Shown here: positions 34,120 through 42,600 of the stretch, piece by piece
Layout of the letters: every line of letters begins with the position of its first letter
Position numbering within the stretch: position 1 is the first letter of the stretch
Source: Candidimonas nitroreducens
GTDB lineage: Bacteria; Pseudomonadota; Gammaproteobacteria; Burkholderiales; Burkholderiaceae_B
Assembly: GCF_002209565.1 (NCBI RefSeq)
Contig: NZ_NJIH01000012.1
Span: 1 to 64,000, forward strand
Reading direction: 5' to 3'
Length of the DNA stretch: 64,000 nt
Made by a program: the position numbers and the translations under genes
Notes under the pieces: model-generated
Seen by the model: the letters and a program-made list of their open reading frames with translations, nothing else
What the model was told of the DNA's origin: nothing
The model's database searches: none

Positions 34120-34824
34120 TCAAACCTTCACACCCAGGTATTTCTCGATGATGCTGCCTTCCTGCTGCAGCTGATCGGGCGTGCCTTCGTACACCATGTG
34201 ACCGTTGTTGATGATGTAGCAGCGATGGGCGAAGGACAGGGCCGCGCGCACGTTCTGCTCGACGATGACGATGGTGTGGCCGGCGTCGGCCAGCCTGCGG
34301 CAGACTTGCATCAGGTCGCGCACGATCAGCGGCGCCAGGCCCTCGAACGGTTCGTCCAGCAGGATGATGCCGGCATTGCGAATCATGGCGCGGGCAATGG
34401 CCACCATCTGCTGCTCGCCGCCCGACAACTGCTTGCCGCGGTGGCGCCGCCGTTCGCCCAGCCGCGGAAAAGCCTCGTATACGGCGTCGATGGGCATGGG
34501 GTTCTCGGCCGTCATGGCCGCCAGCAGCAGGTTCTCGTGCACCGTAATCGAACCGAACACGCGCCGTTCCTCGGGCACCAGCTGTATGCCGCGGCGCGCC
34601 AGTTCGTGCGGCGCAAGATTCTGCACCTCGACACCTTTGTGGCGGATGATGCCGGTCTTGGGCTTGACCACCCCCATCAGGGATTTCAGGGTCGTGCTCT
34701 TGCCCGCGCCGTTGCGGCCCAGCAGAGCGACCACCTCGTTTTCCTCAACGCGCATCGACACGTCGAAGAGGATGTGGGAATCCCCGTAATAGCTGTTGAT
34801 TTTTTCGACCTCAAGCAGACTCAT
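34120..34824 (-). CDS. livF: Branched-chain-amino-acid-type ABC transporter ATPase LivF
   Basis: A 234-residue ATP-binding subunit of the HAAT (Liv/Urt/Amide) transporter class. Walker A is LLGRNGAGKSTT, the signature motif LSGGEQQMVAIARA, Walker B IILLDEPFEGLAP, and the switch His lies in VIVEQNVRAAL (LivF-type Gln). The start at 34824 follows GGAGGAAT and overlaps the end of the LivM-LivG fusion by 14 bases, so it is the last gene of the operon. Substrate cannot be fixed: branched-chain amino acids, urea and short amides all use this family. Confidence 0.93.
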   Translation of the reverse strand: MSLLEVEKINSYYGDSHILFDVSMRVEENEVVALLGRNGAGKSTTLKSLMGVVKPKTGIIRHKGVEVQNLAPHELARRGIQLVPEERRVFGSITVHENLLLAAMTAENPMPIDAVYEAFPRLGERRRHRGKQLSGGEQQMVAIARAMIRNAGIILLDEPFEGLAPLIVRDLMQVCRRLADAGHTIVIVEQNVRAALSFAHRCYIINNGHMVYEGTPDQLQQEGSIIEKYLGVKV

Positions 34825-36652
34825 GCTCGTCCATTCCTCCGAGGTATGCTGCCTGAACTGCGGGATCGGCACGGATCTCGTCCGGTGTGCCTTCCGCCAG
34901 CTTGCGGCCTTCATATAGTACGGTTATGCGTTCGGCCAGCTCGAACATGGCATCCATGTCGTGCTCGACGATGACCATGCTGCGGCCCTTGCGTATCGAC
35001 TTGAGCAGCGCCACCACGTGCACACGCTCTTCGGGCCCGAGGCCCGCCAGGGGCTCGTCGAACAGCAGCACATTGGCGCCGGTCGCCAGGGCCAGGCCGA
35101 TTTCCAGCCGGCGCTTCTCGCCGTAGGGCAGCTCGGACACCAGCGCATCGGCGCGGTGTGTCAGCCCCACCAGCTCGATGGCCGCGTCGACCTGCTCGTC
35201 GAGTTCGGGCACGCGATGCAGGCCGCGCAGCATGTCGGGCCTGAAACGGCCGCGGCTGCGCGCCAGCACCGGGATGATGGTGTTCTGGCGCACGGTCAGG
35301 TGCTCGAACAGCTGGTTGATCTGGTAGCTTTTGCTCATGCCCATCTGGCACACGGCGGTGACACCTATGCCGGTGATCTCGTCGCCGCGCAGGAACACCT
35401 GGCCGCGCGTGGTGGGCAGTTCGCCGGCCAGCATGCCGAAGAAGGTCGACTTGCCGGCGCCGTTGGGGCCGATCACGCCGCGCATTTCGCCTTCGGACAG
35501 CGAGAAGTCGACGTCGCTGACGGCAGTCAGGCCGCCATACTGCTTGGTGATGCCGCGCGCTTCCAGCACTGCCTTGCCTTCCCCGACAGACTTGGCCGGC
35601 ACCAGCTTCAGCGCAGCGCCGCGGTCGCCGTGCTGGCCGGATTCGGCGGCGTCGCTACGCGACTTCTTGAACCATTGGACCCAGCCGGACAGAATCGCCC
35701 CGGCCACACCGTGCCGGAACAGGGTGATCAGCAGCACGAAGATCACGCCCAGGATCAGCTTCCAGTAAGCGCCCACGCCGGCGATGTTCTGCAGGCCCTG
35801 GTACAGGCCCAGCCAGATGCCGGCGCCCAGCAAGGGCCCGAGCAGCGTGCCCGCCCCGCCGATCACGGTCTGGATCACCAATTGTGCGGAAGTATCCAGC
35901 GCAAAGGCATCGGGCGGCATATAGGCCTGGAAGATGCCCAGCAGGCCGCCGGCCAGGCCGCCGTATGCGGCGGCAATCACGAACACACACAGCTTGTAGT
36001 GGTGGGCCGAATGGCCCAGCGCCACCGTGCGCCGCGGATTGCCCCGTATGGCCTTGAGCACCGCACCGAAGGGCGAGCGCACGATGCGCCGCGCCACCAG
36101 GTAGCCCAGGTAGAAGAACACCGCCACGAAGCAATACATGGGCCAGCCGCTGGAGATGTGCAGCGTGATGAAACCCAGGTTGATGACCGGCGGCGGCACG
36201 CCGGCGATGCCGTTCTCGCCACCCGTATAGGCCTTGAAAGAAGAGTTCTCCAGGAAGAAGAACATTTCGCCGAAAGCCAGCGTGCTCATGGCGAAATAGA
36301 TGCCGGTGCGGCGCAGGGTCAGGTAGCCGATGACGAGGCCAGCCACGGTGGCCACCAGGGTGCCCACCAGCAGCGCCAGCAAGATGTGCGAAGTGGTGCT
36401 GGTGAGTATATAGGCCGTGACGAAGCCGCCCGTGCCGTAGAAGGCCGCCTGGCCGAAGGACAGCAGCCCGGTATAGCCGAACAGCAGGTCGAAGCCCAGG
36501 CCGAACAGGCCCCAGATCAGAACGCGGGTCAGCAGGTCGGCGCCTATGCCCAGGCTGGGCAGCACGAAGGGCGCCGCGATCAGGCACAGGCCCACCACCA
36601 GTTCGGGCACCTGCCTGCGCAGCACGGAGCCGGGACGATTGTGCGCGCTCAT
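34811..36652 (-). CDS. Fused LivM permease / LivG ATPase
   Basis: A 613-residue single protein. Residues about 1-325 form a LivM-type permease with about nine or ten membrane helices (GLLSFGQAAFYGTGGF, FAMSTLAFGEMFFF, NPRRTVALGHSAHHYKL). After a charged linker, residues about 355-613 are a complete LivG-type ATPase (Walker A GPNGAGKST, signature-like SELPYGEKRRLEIGLALA, Walker B LLFDEPLAGLGP, VIVEHDMDAMFELAERITVL). LivM and LivG are usually separate; fusions occur in some Burkholderiales transporters. Its start overlaps livH by four bases. Confidence 0.93.
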   Translation of the reverse strand: MSAHNRPGSVLRRQVPELVVGLCLIAAPFVLPSLGIGADLLTRVLIWGLFGLGFDLLFGYTGLLSFGQAAFYGTGGFVTAYILTSTTSHILLALLVGTLVATVAGLVIGYLTLRRTGIYFAMSTLAFGEMFFFLENSSFKAYTGGENGIAGVPPPVINLGFITLHISSGWPMYCFVAVFFYLGYLVARRIVRSPFGAVLKAIRGNPRRTVALGHSAHHYKLCVFVIAAAYGGLAGGLLGIFQAYMPPDAFALDTSAQLVIQTVIGGAGTLLGPLLGAGIWLGLYQGLQNIAGVGAYWKLILGVIFVLLITLFRHGVAGAILSGWVQWFKKSRSDAAESGQHGDRGAALKLVPAKSVGEGKAVLEARGITKQYGGLTAVSDVDFSLSEGEMRGVIGPNGAGKSTFFGMLAGELPTTRGQVFLRGDEITGIGVTAVCQMGMSKSYQINQLFEHLTVRQNTIIPVLARSRGRFRPDMLRGLHRVPELDEQVDAAIELVGLTHRADALVSELPYGEKRRLEIGLALATGANVLLFDEPLAGLGPEERVHVVALLKSIRKGRSMVIVEHDMDAMFELAERITVLYEGRKLAEGTPDEIRADPAVQAAYLGGMDEHESA

Positions 36653-37524
36653 TCGCGGCCCTCCTGTCCCATGATGCCTTGGGGCCGGAAGATCAGCACC
36701 AGGGCCATTGCAACGAACAGCATCACATCGGAATATGCGGGATCGAACATGGAGGTAAGGCTGAGGATTTCGCCCGCGATGATGCCGCCTATGATGGCGC
36801 CAGGGAACGACCCGACCCCGCCAAGAACCACCACGACGAATGAATCTACCAGCACCCGGAAGCCCATGTCGGGTGCCAGGGTAACGATGGGCGCGTCGAT
36901 CACGCCCGCGTATCCGGCGGCCATGGCGCCGATGCCGAATACCAGAAGGAAGATGCGCTTGACGTTGATGCCCAGGATATTGACCATGAGCGAGTCTTCA
37001 ATGCCGGCGCGTACGATCAGGCCCAGGCTGGTGCGATACAGCACGAAATACAGCACTACCAGGGTGCCCGCCGATATCAGTAGCGCCTGCAGGCGGTACA
37101 GGGGATAGATCAGCGAACCTATGTGCACGATGCCCTGGCCCCACGAAGGCGTGGCCACCGACAAGCTGACGCCGCCGAAGATGCCGCGCACGATCTCGAC
37201 CAGGATGATGCCTATGCCGAACGTAACCAGAATCTGGTCTTCGGGCGGACGCCCGTAATACAGCCGCACCAGGCCGCGCTCGATGATCAGGCCGATGATC
37301 AGGGCGACGACCGCGCCCACCACAATGGCCAGTACGAACGACTGGCTGGCGCCGTAGGCGACGTAGCCGGCATACGCCCCGACCACGAACAGGGCCCCGT
37401 GGGCGAAATTGACTACACCAAGCGTGCCGTAGATGATGGTCAAGCCAGTACTGATCAGCGCCAGCAGCAGGCCCGCGGCGAGCCCGTTGAATAGCTGCGA
37501 TAAAAACAACGACATGCTAGGCAT
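36649..37524 (-). CDS. livH: LivH-type ABC transporter permease
   Basis: A 291-residue inner-membrane permease with about eight helices. The family motif NFAHGALFVVGAYAGY and the coupling segment IVRAGIEDSLMVNILGINV (EAA-like) are visible, and the end FRPQGIMGQEGRE is typical. ATG 37524 follows AAGGGGGAAC; an in-frame ATG nine bases later is less favoured. It lies between the receptor gene and the LivM-LivG fusion, in the usual order. Confidence 0.93.
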   Translation of the reverse strand: MPSMSLFLSQLFNGLAAGLLLALISTGLTIIYGTLGVVNFAHGALFVVGAYAGYVAYGASQSFVLAIVVGAVVALIIGLIIERGLVRLYYGRPPEDQILVTFGIGIILVEIVRGIFGGVSLSVATPSWGQGIVHIGSLIYPLYRLQALLISAGTLVVLYFVLYRTSLGLIVRAGIEDSLMVNILGINVKRIFLLVFGIGAMAAGYAGVIDAPIVTLAPDMGFRVLVDSFVVVVLGGVGSFPGAIIGGIIAGEILSLTSMFDPAYSDVMLFVAMALVLIFRPQGIMGQEGRE

Positions 37525-37578
37525 GCAGTTCCCCCTTCTTCCCTCTTGTATGCGGTATGCGGCGAGACCTCGCGGGCC

Positions 37579-37628
37579 GGGGCCCGCCCGCGGCCGCGGG
37601 GATATCCCTCGCGGCACGGACGGGCCCC
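37579..37628 (-). terminator. Intercistronic stem-loop between receptor and permease genes
   Basis: GGGGCCCG (37579-37586) pairs with CGGGCCCC (37621-37628) around an inner palindrome CCCGCGGCCGCGGG. No U tract follows. Such stem-loops after the receptor gene commonly let the binding protein be made in excess over the membrane parts, by partial termination or mRNA stabilisation. Confidence 0.4.
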
Positions 37629-37641
37629 GCGCGCACTTGCG

Positions 37642-39000
37642 TCAGGCCGAACCCATCTTGCAGCCCAGCAGGCCCACCGGAGGCAGATAATCGGCGCCGT
37701 TGATGACGTCGACGATATCGAACAGATCGGCCTTGTTCTTCATGTCGGCAGGCTTCTTGCCGCGCACGATGGGGAAGTTCACCACGCCCTGGTGGTCTGC
37801 GCCGCGGAACCAGACGTCGCCCACCGGGCCCTGGCGCTTCTCGCCCTTCTCGTAGGCCTTGATGACCTCGGGCGTATAGAAGGTGCCCGCCCGCTCGATG
37901 GCGTCAGCCCACAATGCCGTATTCAGATACGCAATGTAGGCGGAATCGTGAGGCTTCTCGTTGAACTTCTTCTCGAAGGCCGCGACGAAATCCTTGGCGA
38001 TCGGGTAGCGGTCTTCCAGCGTCCACCAGAAACCCATCGAACCGTATACGCCCTGCATCACCTCGGCGCCAACTTCCTCGCCCAGGAACGGAGACATGTA
38101 GGGCACCACCAGCTTCATCTTGTCGAGTATGCCGAACTGCTTGGCCTGCTTGACCGAATTGGCGGCGTCCGCGCCGTAGTCGATCACCACCAGCGTGTCG
38201 GCGCCGCTGTTGGCGATGTTGATCAGGTACGAGCTATAGTCTTTGGCGCCCAGCGGGTGAACCTGCTGGCCGACGGTCTTCCAGCCTTCTTTCTCGGTGA
38301 ATTCCTTCATCGAGTCGTAGGTGGTGTGGCCGTAGGTGTAGTCGGGCACCAGGTAGACCGCCTTGCGGTTCTTGCCCAGCGACTTGGCCAGCACCGGCGA
38401 GATCGCCTTGGCCGCCATGTAGGCGAAGTAGCACAGGCGGAAGCCATAGCGCTGGCAGTCCACGCCGGTGGTTTCGTTCGAGCCGCTGATGGCCGCCAGA
38501 TACAGGGTTTTTTCGCGGTTGCAAACTTTTTGCAGGGCAATGGCCACGGCGCTGCTGACGCTGCCCGAGATCATCATAGCCTTGTTCTCGTGGATGAAGC
38601 GGGTGGCCGCCTGCACCGCCGAATTGGGCTTGGTCTCGGCGTCGATGACGCCCAGCTTCACGGTCTTGCCCAGAATGCCCTTCTTGGTCAGCGGGGAAAT
38701 CTTCTTGATTTCGGGAGCGCCGGCATTGAGCTGCTCGGCGGCCAATTCATAGCCCTTGCGCTCGTCCGCGCCTTCGGCCGAATACGGGCCGGTCAGGTCG
38801 ACGGTCAGGCCCACGAACACGGAGTCGCCGCTGACGCCCGCAGGGTAATTGCCCACGGCCGGATACTTGTCGGCCGCCATGGCTACGCCCGACAGCCCCG
38901 GCAGCAGTGTGCCGCCCGCGGCCGCGCCCAGCCCCATCTTGAGTACTGAACGGCGGTCGATGCCGGCCGCTTGCTTGTTCCCCTCGTTACTGTCAGCCAT
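37642..39000 (-). CDS. Liv/Urt-type ABC transporter substrate-binding protein with Tat-like signal
   Basis: A 452-residue periplasmic receptor of the Leu/Ile/Val-binding (type I periplasmic) family. The N-terminus has a twin-arginine-like signal, DRRSVLKMGLGAAAGG, ending near GVAMAADKYP. The ligand domain shows VGLTVDLTGPYSAEG, MISGSVSSAVAIALQKV and YGHTTYDSMKEF. Length is greater than classic LivJ (about 370) and closer to amide/urea receptors. ATG 39000 follows AAGGAGA. It is the first gene of the liv-type operon and separated from livH by a strong stem-loop. Confidence 0.9.
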   Translation of the reverse strand: MADSNEGNKQAAGIDRRSVLKMGLGAAAGGTLLPGLSGVAMAADKYPAVGNYPAGVSGDSVFVGLTVDLTGPYSAEGADERKGYELAAEQLNAGAPEIKKISPLTKKGILGKTVKLGVIDAETKPNSAVQAATRFIHENKAMMISGSVSSAVAIALQKVCNREKTLYLAAISGSNETTGVDCQRYGFRLCYFAYMAAKAISPVLAKSLGKNRKAVYLVPDYTYGHTTYDSMKEFTEKEGWKTVGQQVHPLGAKDYSSYLINIANSGADTLVVIDYGADAANSVKQAKQFGILDKMKLVVPYMSPFLGEEVGAEVMQGVYGSMGFWWTLEDRYPIAKDFVAAFEKKFNEKPHDSAYIAYLNTALWADAIERAGTFYTPEVIKAYEKGEKRQGPVGDVWFRGADHQGVVNFPIVRGKKPADMKNKADLFDIVDVINGADYLPPVGLLGCKMGSA

Positions 39001-39839
39001 CCTATTCTCCTTTATGCGCGTATGCACGATTCGATTGCTCTTGGCAGAAGCCGGCGCGACGGCCGACACAGGGACGGTGCCGCCCTGGCGTGCTACGCTT
39101 ACGCCCGCCAGGACGACTCGCCCGAGCGGCCCGATCAGGGCCAAATATCAGGCGGGTTTCCGTCCGGCGTATATGTACACAGAGCGTCTTACGTGAATCT
39201 TACATATGGTCGCAACTATGCCGTGCCGGGCGGGGTCGAAGCCCGCGGCGCCGCATAAGGCTTGAAGGAAGGACATCGGGCTCGATCAGCGTAGGGGATT
39301 TCCCTGAAACGACGGGCCCGGGCGCCTGGCGGGTGCATTGCGCCACGCCCGTGAACAACTTCACACAGGTTTGAAGAAGGTTGCCCAAGCCGTTGATTTT
39401 CATGTCTCAACTACATATTTCAAGTCACAAATGAAGCGTCGATCACAGTTCAATTTGTCACATCCATGCCGGAAATTGTCTGCTACCCTACACATACCGC
39501 CACACAGGCGAAGGTGCCATGAAACAGCACCGGTGCAGCGGGTTCCAGGGTGCGCGTCAAACGCCCTGCAGGCCTGAAGCCCAGAACAGGTAGCCTACAT
39601 AAGCTTAGAACAGATACCCATTTAGGCAATCCGCCAAGCCAATATAAACTGACCGCACACCACCTCGCCCGCACACTTTCGATCCGGGCAAAAATTCTTA
39701 CCATGCCGCTGCCGGCGGCATTTCTAAATCGGCCCGCTGCGGGCCACAACGGACGGCTCTCTGCGAAGCGCAACGGGTTCCCGTCCAACAAACCGTAAAG
39801 CCGTCCCAAAGACCGGCACCACTTATAAGGAGAACTGTC
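39001..39839. other. Long intergenic region without a supported gene
   Basis: About 840 bases. It should contain the promoter of the liv-type operon (minus) and of the small plus-strand gene at 39840. Near 39187-39203 two TCTTAC hexamers repeat directly with 11-bp period (GTAAGA on the minus strand), a spacing seen for OmpR-type regulator sites. Otherwise the base composition drops somewhat around 39390-39480 and I see no convincing coding or RNA structure. Confidence 0.5.
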
Positions 39840-40121
39840 ATGAACGACATCGTCGATACCTTTTTGGCCCAAGCGCTGAAAATCGCGGCCCAATACGAAG
39901 GTGGCCAAGTCGCCTTCGCCGACCTCACGGGGCTCGTGGACGAATTTGCCGCGACACTAGCCGAACAGCTCTCGGATCTGCCGGAATCGCAACGCCCGTC
40001 CGTTACCTCGGCCCTGGAAAGCCGTCTCGAAGGCGGCATCAAAGAGCTGGCACCGGACAGCCGCGCGGCACAGGCACTCGGTGAGCTGCTGCAATCGCTG
40101 AATCGCACGCCCATATATTGA
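39840..40121 (+). CDS. Uncharacterised 93-residue protein
   Basis: The frame starts at ATG 39840 six bases after a strong AAGGAG site. The product is acidic, helical in appearance and has no signal peptide or membrane segment: MNDIVDTFLAQALKIAAQYE, then acidic helices with LVDEFAATLAEQLSDLP and a Leu-rich end. I do not recognise a family. It lies between the liv-type operon and a Bug receptor gene, with its own ribosome site, so it is probably real. Confidence 0.7.
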   Translation: MNDIVDTFLAQALKIAAQYEGGQVAFADLTGLVDEFAATLAEQLSDLPESQRPSVTSALESRLEGGIKELAPDSRAAQALGELLQSLNRTPIY

Positions 40122-40288
40122 CATTGACCCACCGCCCCCGGGAAGCCTGAGCTCCAGGCGCCCGCCATTCCACCGACGCTGCGGCCGCCGCCGCAGCGCT
40201 CCTCTTCGCCTCGCTCGCGCATTCCTCCTACCTGATCTCCTGCCACGACGCCTGACCGCCGCAACGAATATGCCGGCGCCGCTGCCAC

Positions 40289-40355
40289 CATCGCAAACGG
40301 CGATGGAGTCCATCGCGGAAACACCCTTATGAGGGGCCGGCGATCCCGCTAGACT
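40289..40355 (+). promoter_or_regulatory. Three-half-site LysR operator and promoter before Bug gene
   Basis: CATCGC (40289-40294), N5, GCGATG (40300-40305), GAGTC, CATCGC (40311-40316), then CTTATG, 18 bases, and TAGACT (40350-40355) as -10. The same order and distances occur at 42500-42566 upstream of the HMG-CoA lyase gene: the gap from the last half-site to the -10 box is identical. Confidence 0.65.
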
Positions 40356-40463
40356 TTTCCATGTGCCTCGCCACGCCTGCCGCTACGGCCTGCAGCGCGG
40401 AACGAGATTCAATAGCTGCGCCCGGCGAATCCAAAGGGTAGCGGCACACACGGAGACATACCC

Positions 40464-41444
40464 ATGATCCAGCCCACACGCCGCCGCATGCTCGGTGCGG
40501 CTCTCGCGATTGCTTGTGCAGCCGGCTGCGGACAGGCGCGCGCCGCATATCCCGACCACCCCATACGCCTGATCGTGCCCAGCTCGCCTGGCTCCACGCT
40601 CGATCTGGTGGCGCGCACGTATGCGCCCACTCTCAGCGCCGGACTCGGGCAGCCCATCGTCATCGAGAACAAAGCGGGGGCCTCGGGCATTACCGGCACA
40701 CGCGAAGTGGCAAGCTCCAGCCCAGACGGCTATACCCTGGGCATGGTGTCATCCAACCATGCGGTCAATCCCAGCCTGCACAAGCACCTGCCCTATGATT
40801 CGGTCAAGGGCATCACACCCATCAGCATCATCGGCACTACGCCGCTGGTACTGGTCGTCCCCGGCAAGTCCCAGTACAAGACCGTGGGCCAACTGATCGC
40901 CGCCGCCCGGGCGCACCCCGGCAAGATCAACTATGGCTCTGCAGGCACGGGAACCGCCCTGCACCTGGCCGCGCTGCTGTTCGCCTCGAAGACCAATCTG
41001 GACATGGTGCATATCCCATACAAGGGCGGCAACCCCCTGATCACCGACCTGATCTCGGGCCAGATCGATTTCGCCTTCCTCGGTACACCTTCGGTCATCG
41101 CACAGGTCAAGGCCGGAACGCTGCGGGCGCTGGCCGTGACCACGCTACGGCGCTCGGCGCTTTTGCCCGCCGTTCCCACTTTGGACGAATCGGGCCTGAA
41201 AGGCTACGACTACGATCCGTGGATCGCGTTGATCGGCCCGCCCCGGCTCTCACCCGCCCTGACCCACAAGCTGCAGCAGCATCTGCACCAGGCCTTGAGC
41301 CGCAAGGACGTGCAGAAACAGTTCGACGTCCAGGGTTTCGTCGCCTCGGGCGGCACGCCCGAACAGGCCCTGGCGACGTTCAAGCGGGACATCGAATCCA
41401 GCGCCGCCTTGCTGAAAGCGGAGCACATCCATACAGTGGATTGA
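40464..41444 (+). CDS. Bug-family periplasmic solute receptor
   Basis: A 326-residue secreted receptor: signal peptide with an Arg-rich start (TRRRMLGAALAIACAAG), then AAYPDHPIRLIVPSSPGSTLD, VIENKAGASGITGTREV, VHIPYKGGNPLITDLISGQ. It resembles the Bug protein at 20900-21886. It heads a cluster with a LysR gene, HMG-CoA lyase and a CoA-transferase, so the ligand may be an organic acid degraded through a CoA thioester. The ATG 40464 has GGAGA at nine bases. Confidence 0.92.
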   Translation: MIQPTRRRMLGAALAIACAAGCGQARAAYPDHPIRLIVPSSPGSTLDLVARTYAPTLSAGLGQPIVIENKAGASGITGTREVASSSPDGYTLGMVSSNHAVNPSLHKHLPYDSVKGITPISIIGTTPLVLVVPGKSQYKTVGQLIAAARAHPGKINYGSAGTGTALHLAALLFASKTNLDMVHIPYKGGNPLITDLISGQIDFAFLGTPSVIAQVKAGTLRALAVTTLRRSALLPAVPTLDESGLKGYDYDPWIALIGPPRLSPALTHKLQQHLHQALSRKDVQKQFDVQGFVASGGTPEQALATFKRDIESSAALLKAEHIHTVD

Positions 41445-41527
41445 ACCGGCGCCTCCACGCCAGGCGCCTATACTGGCGGCTTGTCCCGCTAGATCCGGCC
41501 CATGAACGGCCGCAGAGGAAAGCCACG

Positions 41528-42451
41528 GTGTGGAAAGTCGATCCCATGTCGCTGCACCTGTTCGTCGTGGTATGCGAACAGGGCAGTATCGCCCAGGCAG
41601 CACAGCGCGAGGCCATGTCGGCCGCGGCCATCAGCAAGCGCATTGCCGACATTGAAAAAGATATAGGCACCCCGCTGCTGTCGCGCAGCCAGCGCGGCGT
41701 GGTGCCAACCGCGGCTGGAGAAGTGCTGCTGCGCAATGCCCGCAGCCTGACCAGCCAGATCAACAAGTTGCAATGCGAACTGAGCGAATATGCCAGCGGT
41801 ATCCAAGGTCATGTCCGGCTGCTGGCTAACGTATCGGCCATTAGCGAGTTCGTGCCTGAAGATCTGACCGCCTTCTTCAAGAAATATGAACGCATACGGG
41901 TCGATCTCGAAGAACGCGTAAGCCCCGAAATCGCCCAGGGAGTGGCGGATGGCGCCGCGGATCTGGGCATATGCCGGGATTTCGTGCCCACGGAAGGCCT
42001 GCAGGTGATTCCCTATCGCACGGATCACTTCGCGGTCGTGGTGCACGATGCCCATCCCTTGGCCGGGCGCACCTCTCTGCGCTTTGATGAAACCCTGCAC
42101 TATGACCAGATCGGCCTGTCGCCCAATGCTTCGGTCAATGTGCTGATGACGCGCATCGCGGCGGAACAAGGCGTGGAATTGCGCTACCGCACCCATATCA
42201 CCACTTTCGATGCGGCCTGCCGTTTCGTGCAGGCGGGGCTGGCCGTGGCCGTGCTGCCCATTGAGGTGGCATGCCGCTACACTGCGGCCTACGGGCTGAA
42301 AGCGATACCGCTGGAAGATGCCTGGGCGACGCGACGCTTCATCATCTGCTGCCGTCGATCAGACAGCCTGTCGATCCCGGCGCGACGCCTGCTCGACCAC
42401 CTGATCGAACGCATGCCGGCATCGCCGGCGGCCAGGCCCCGCTCATACTGA
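41528..42451 (+). CDS. LysR-family regulator of the Bug/HMG-CoA lyase cluster
   Basis: A 307-residue LysR protein: HTH about 8-66 (SIAQAAQREAMSAAAISKRIADIE, then GVVPTAAG), effector domain about 95-300. I chose GTG 41528, seven bases after AGAGGAAA; the internal ATG 41546 would lose the first six residues. Identical operator-like arrays precede the receptor gene upstream and the lyase gene downstream, so it likely controls both. The gene itself lies between those two promoters. Confidence 0.92.
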   Translation: MWKVDPMSLHLFVVVCEQGSIAQAAQREAMSAAAISKRIADIEKDIGTPLLSRSQRGVVPTAAGEVLLRNARSLTSQINKLQCELSEYASGIQGHVRLLANVSAISEFVPEDLTAFFKKYERIRVDLEERVSPEIAQGVADGAADLGICRDFVPTEGLQVIPYRTDHFAVVVHDAHPLAGRTSLRFDETLHYDQIGLSPNASVNVLMTRIAAEQGVELRYRTHITTFDAACRFVQAGLAVAVLPIEVACRYTAAYGLKAIPLEDAWATRRFIICCRRSDSLSIPARRLLDHLIERMPASPAARPRSY

Positions 42452-42499
42452 GGGATCGTACGGGCGGACAGGCACCGCATCGCTCCGGCCCTGGGACGC

Positions 42500-42566
42500 C
42501 ATCGCCGATCGCGATGGACTCCATCGCCGGAAAACGCTTATGCCCGGCCGTGTGCACCGCTAGACT
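42500..42566 (+). promoter_or_regulatory. Three-half-site LysR operator and promoter before HMG-CoA lyase gene
   Basis: CATCGC (42500-42505), N5, GCGATG (42511-42516), GACTC, CATCGC (42522-42527), then CTTATG, 18 bases, and TAGACT (42561-42566). It matches the array at 40289-40355 in motif, order and spacing. Confidence 0.65.
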
Positions 42567-42600
42567 GTATGCCATACCCGATACGCCGAGGATTGCCATC

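Noticed and set aside
39338-39577. Small plus-strand frame in the 39.0-39.8 kb gap
   Set aside because: No ribosome site, no sensible composition; it does not cover the region better than chance.
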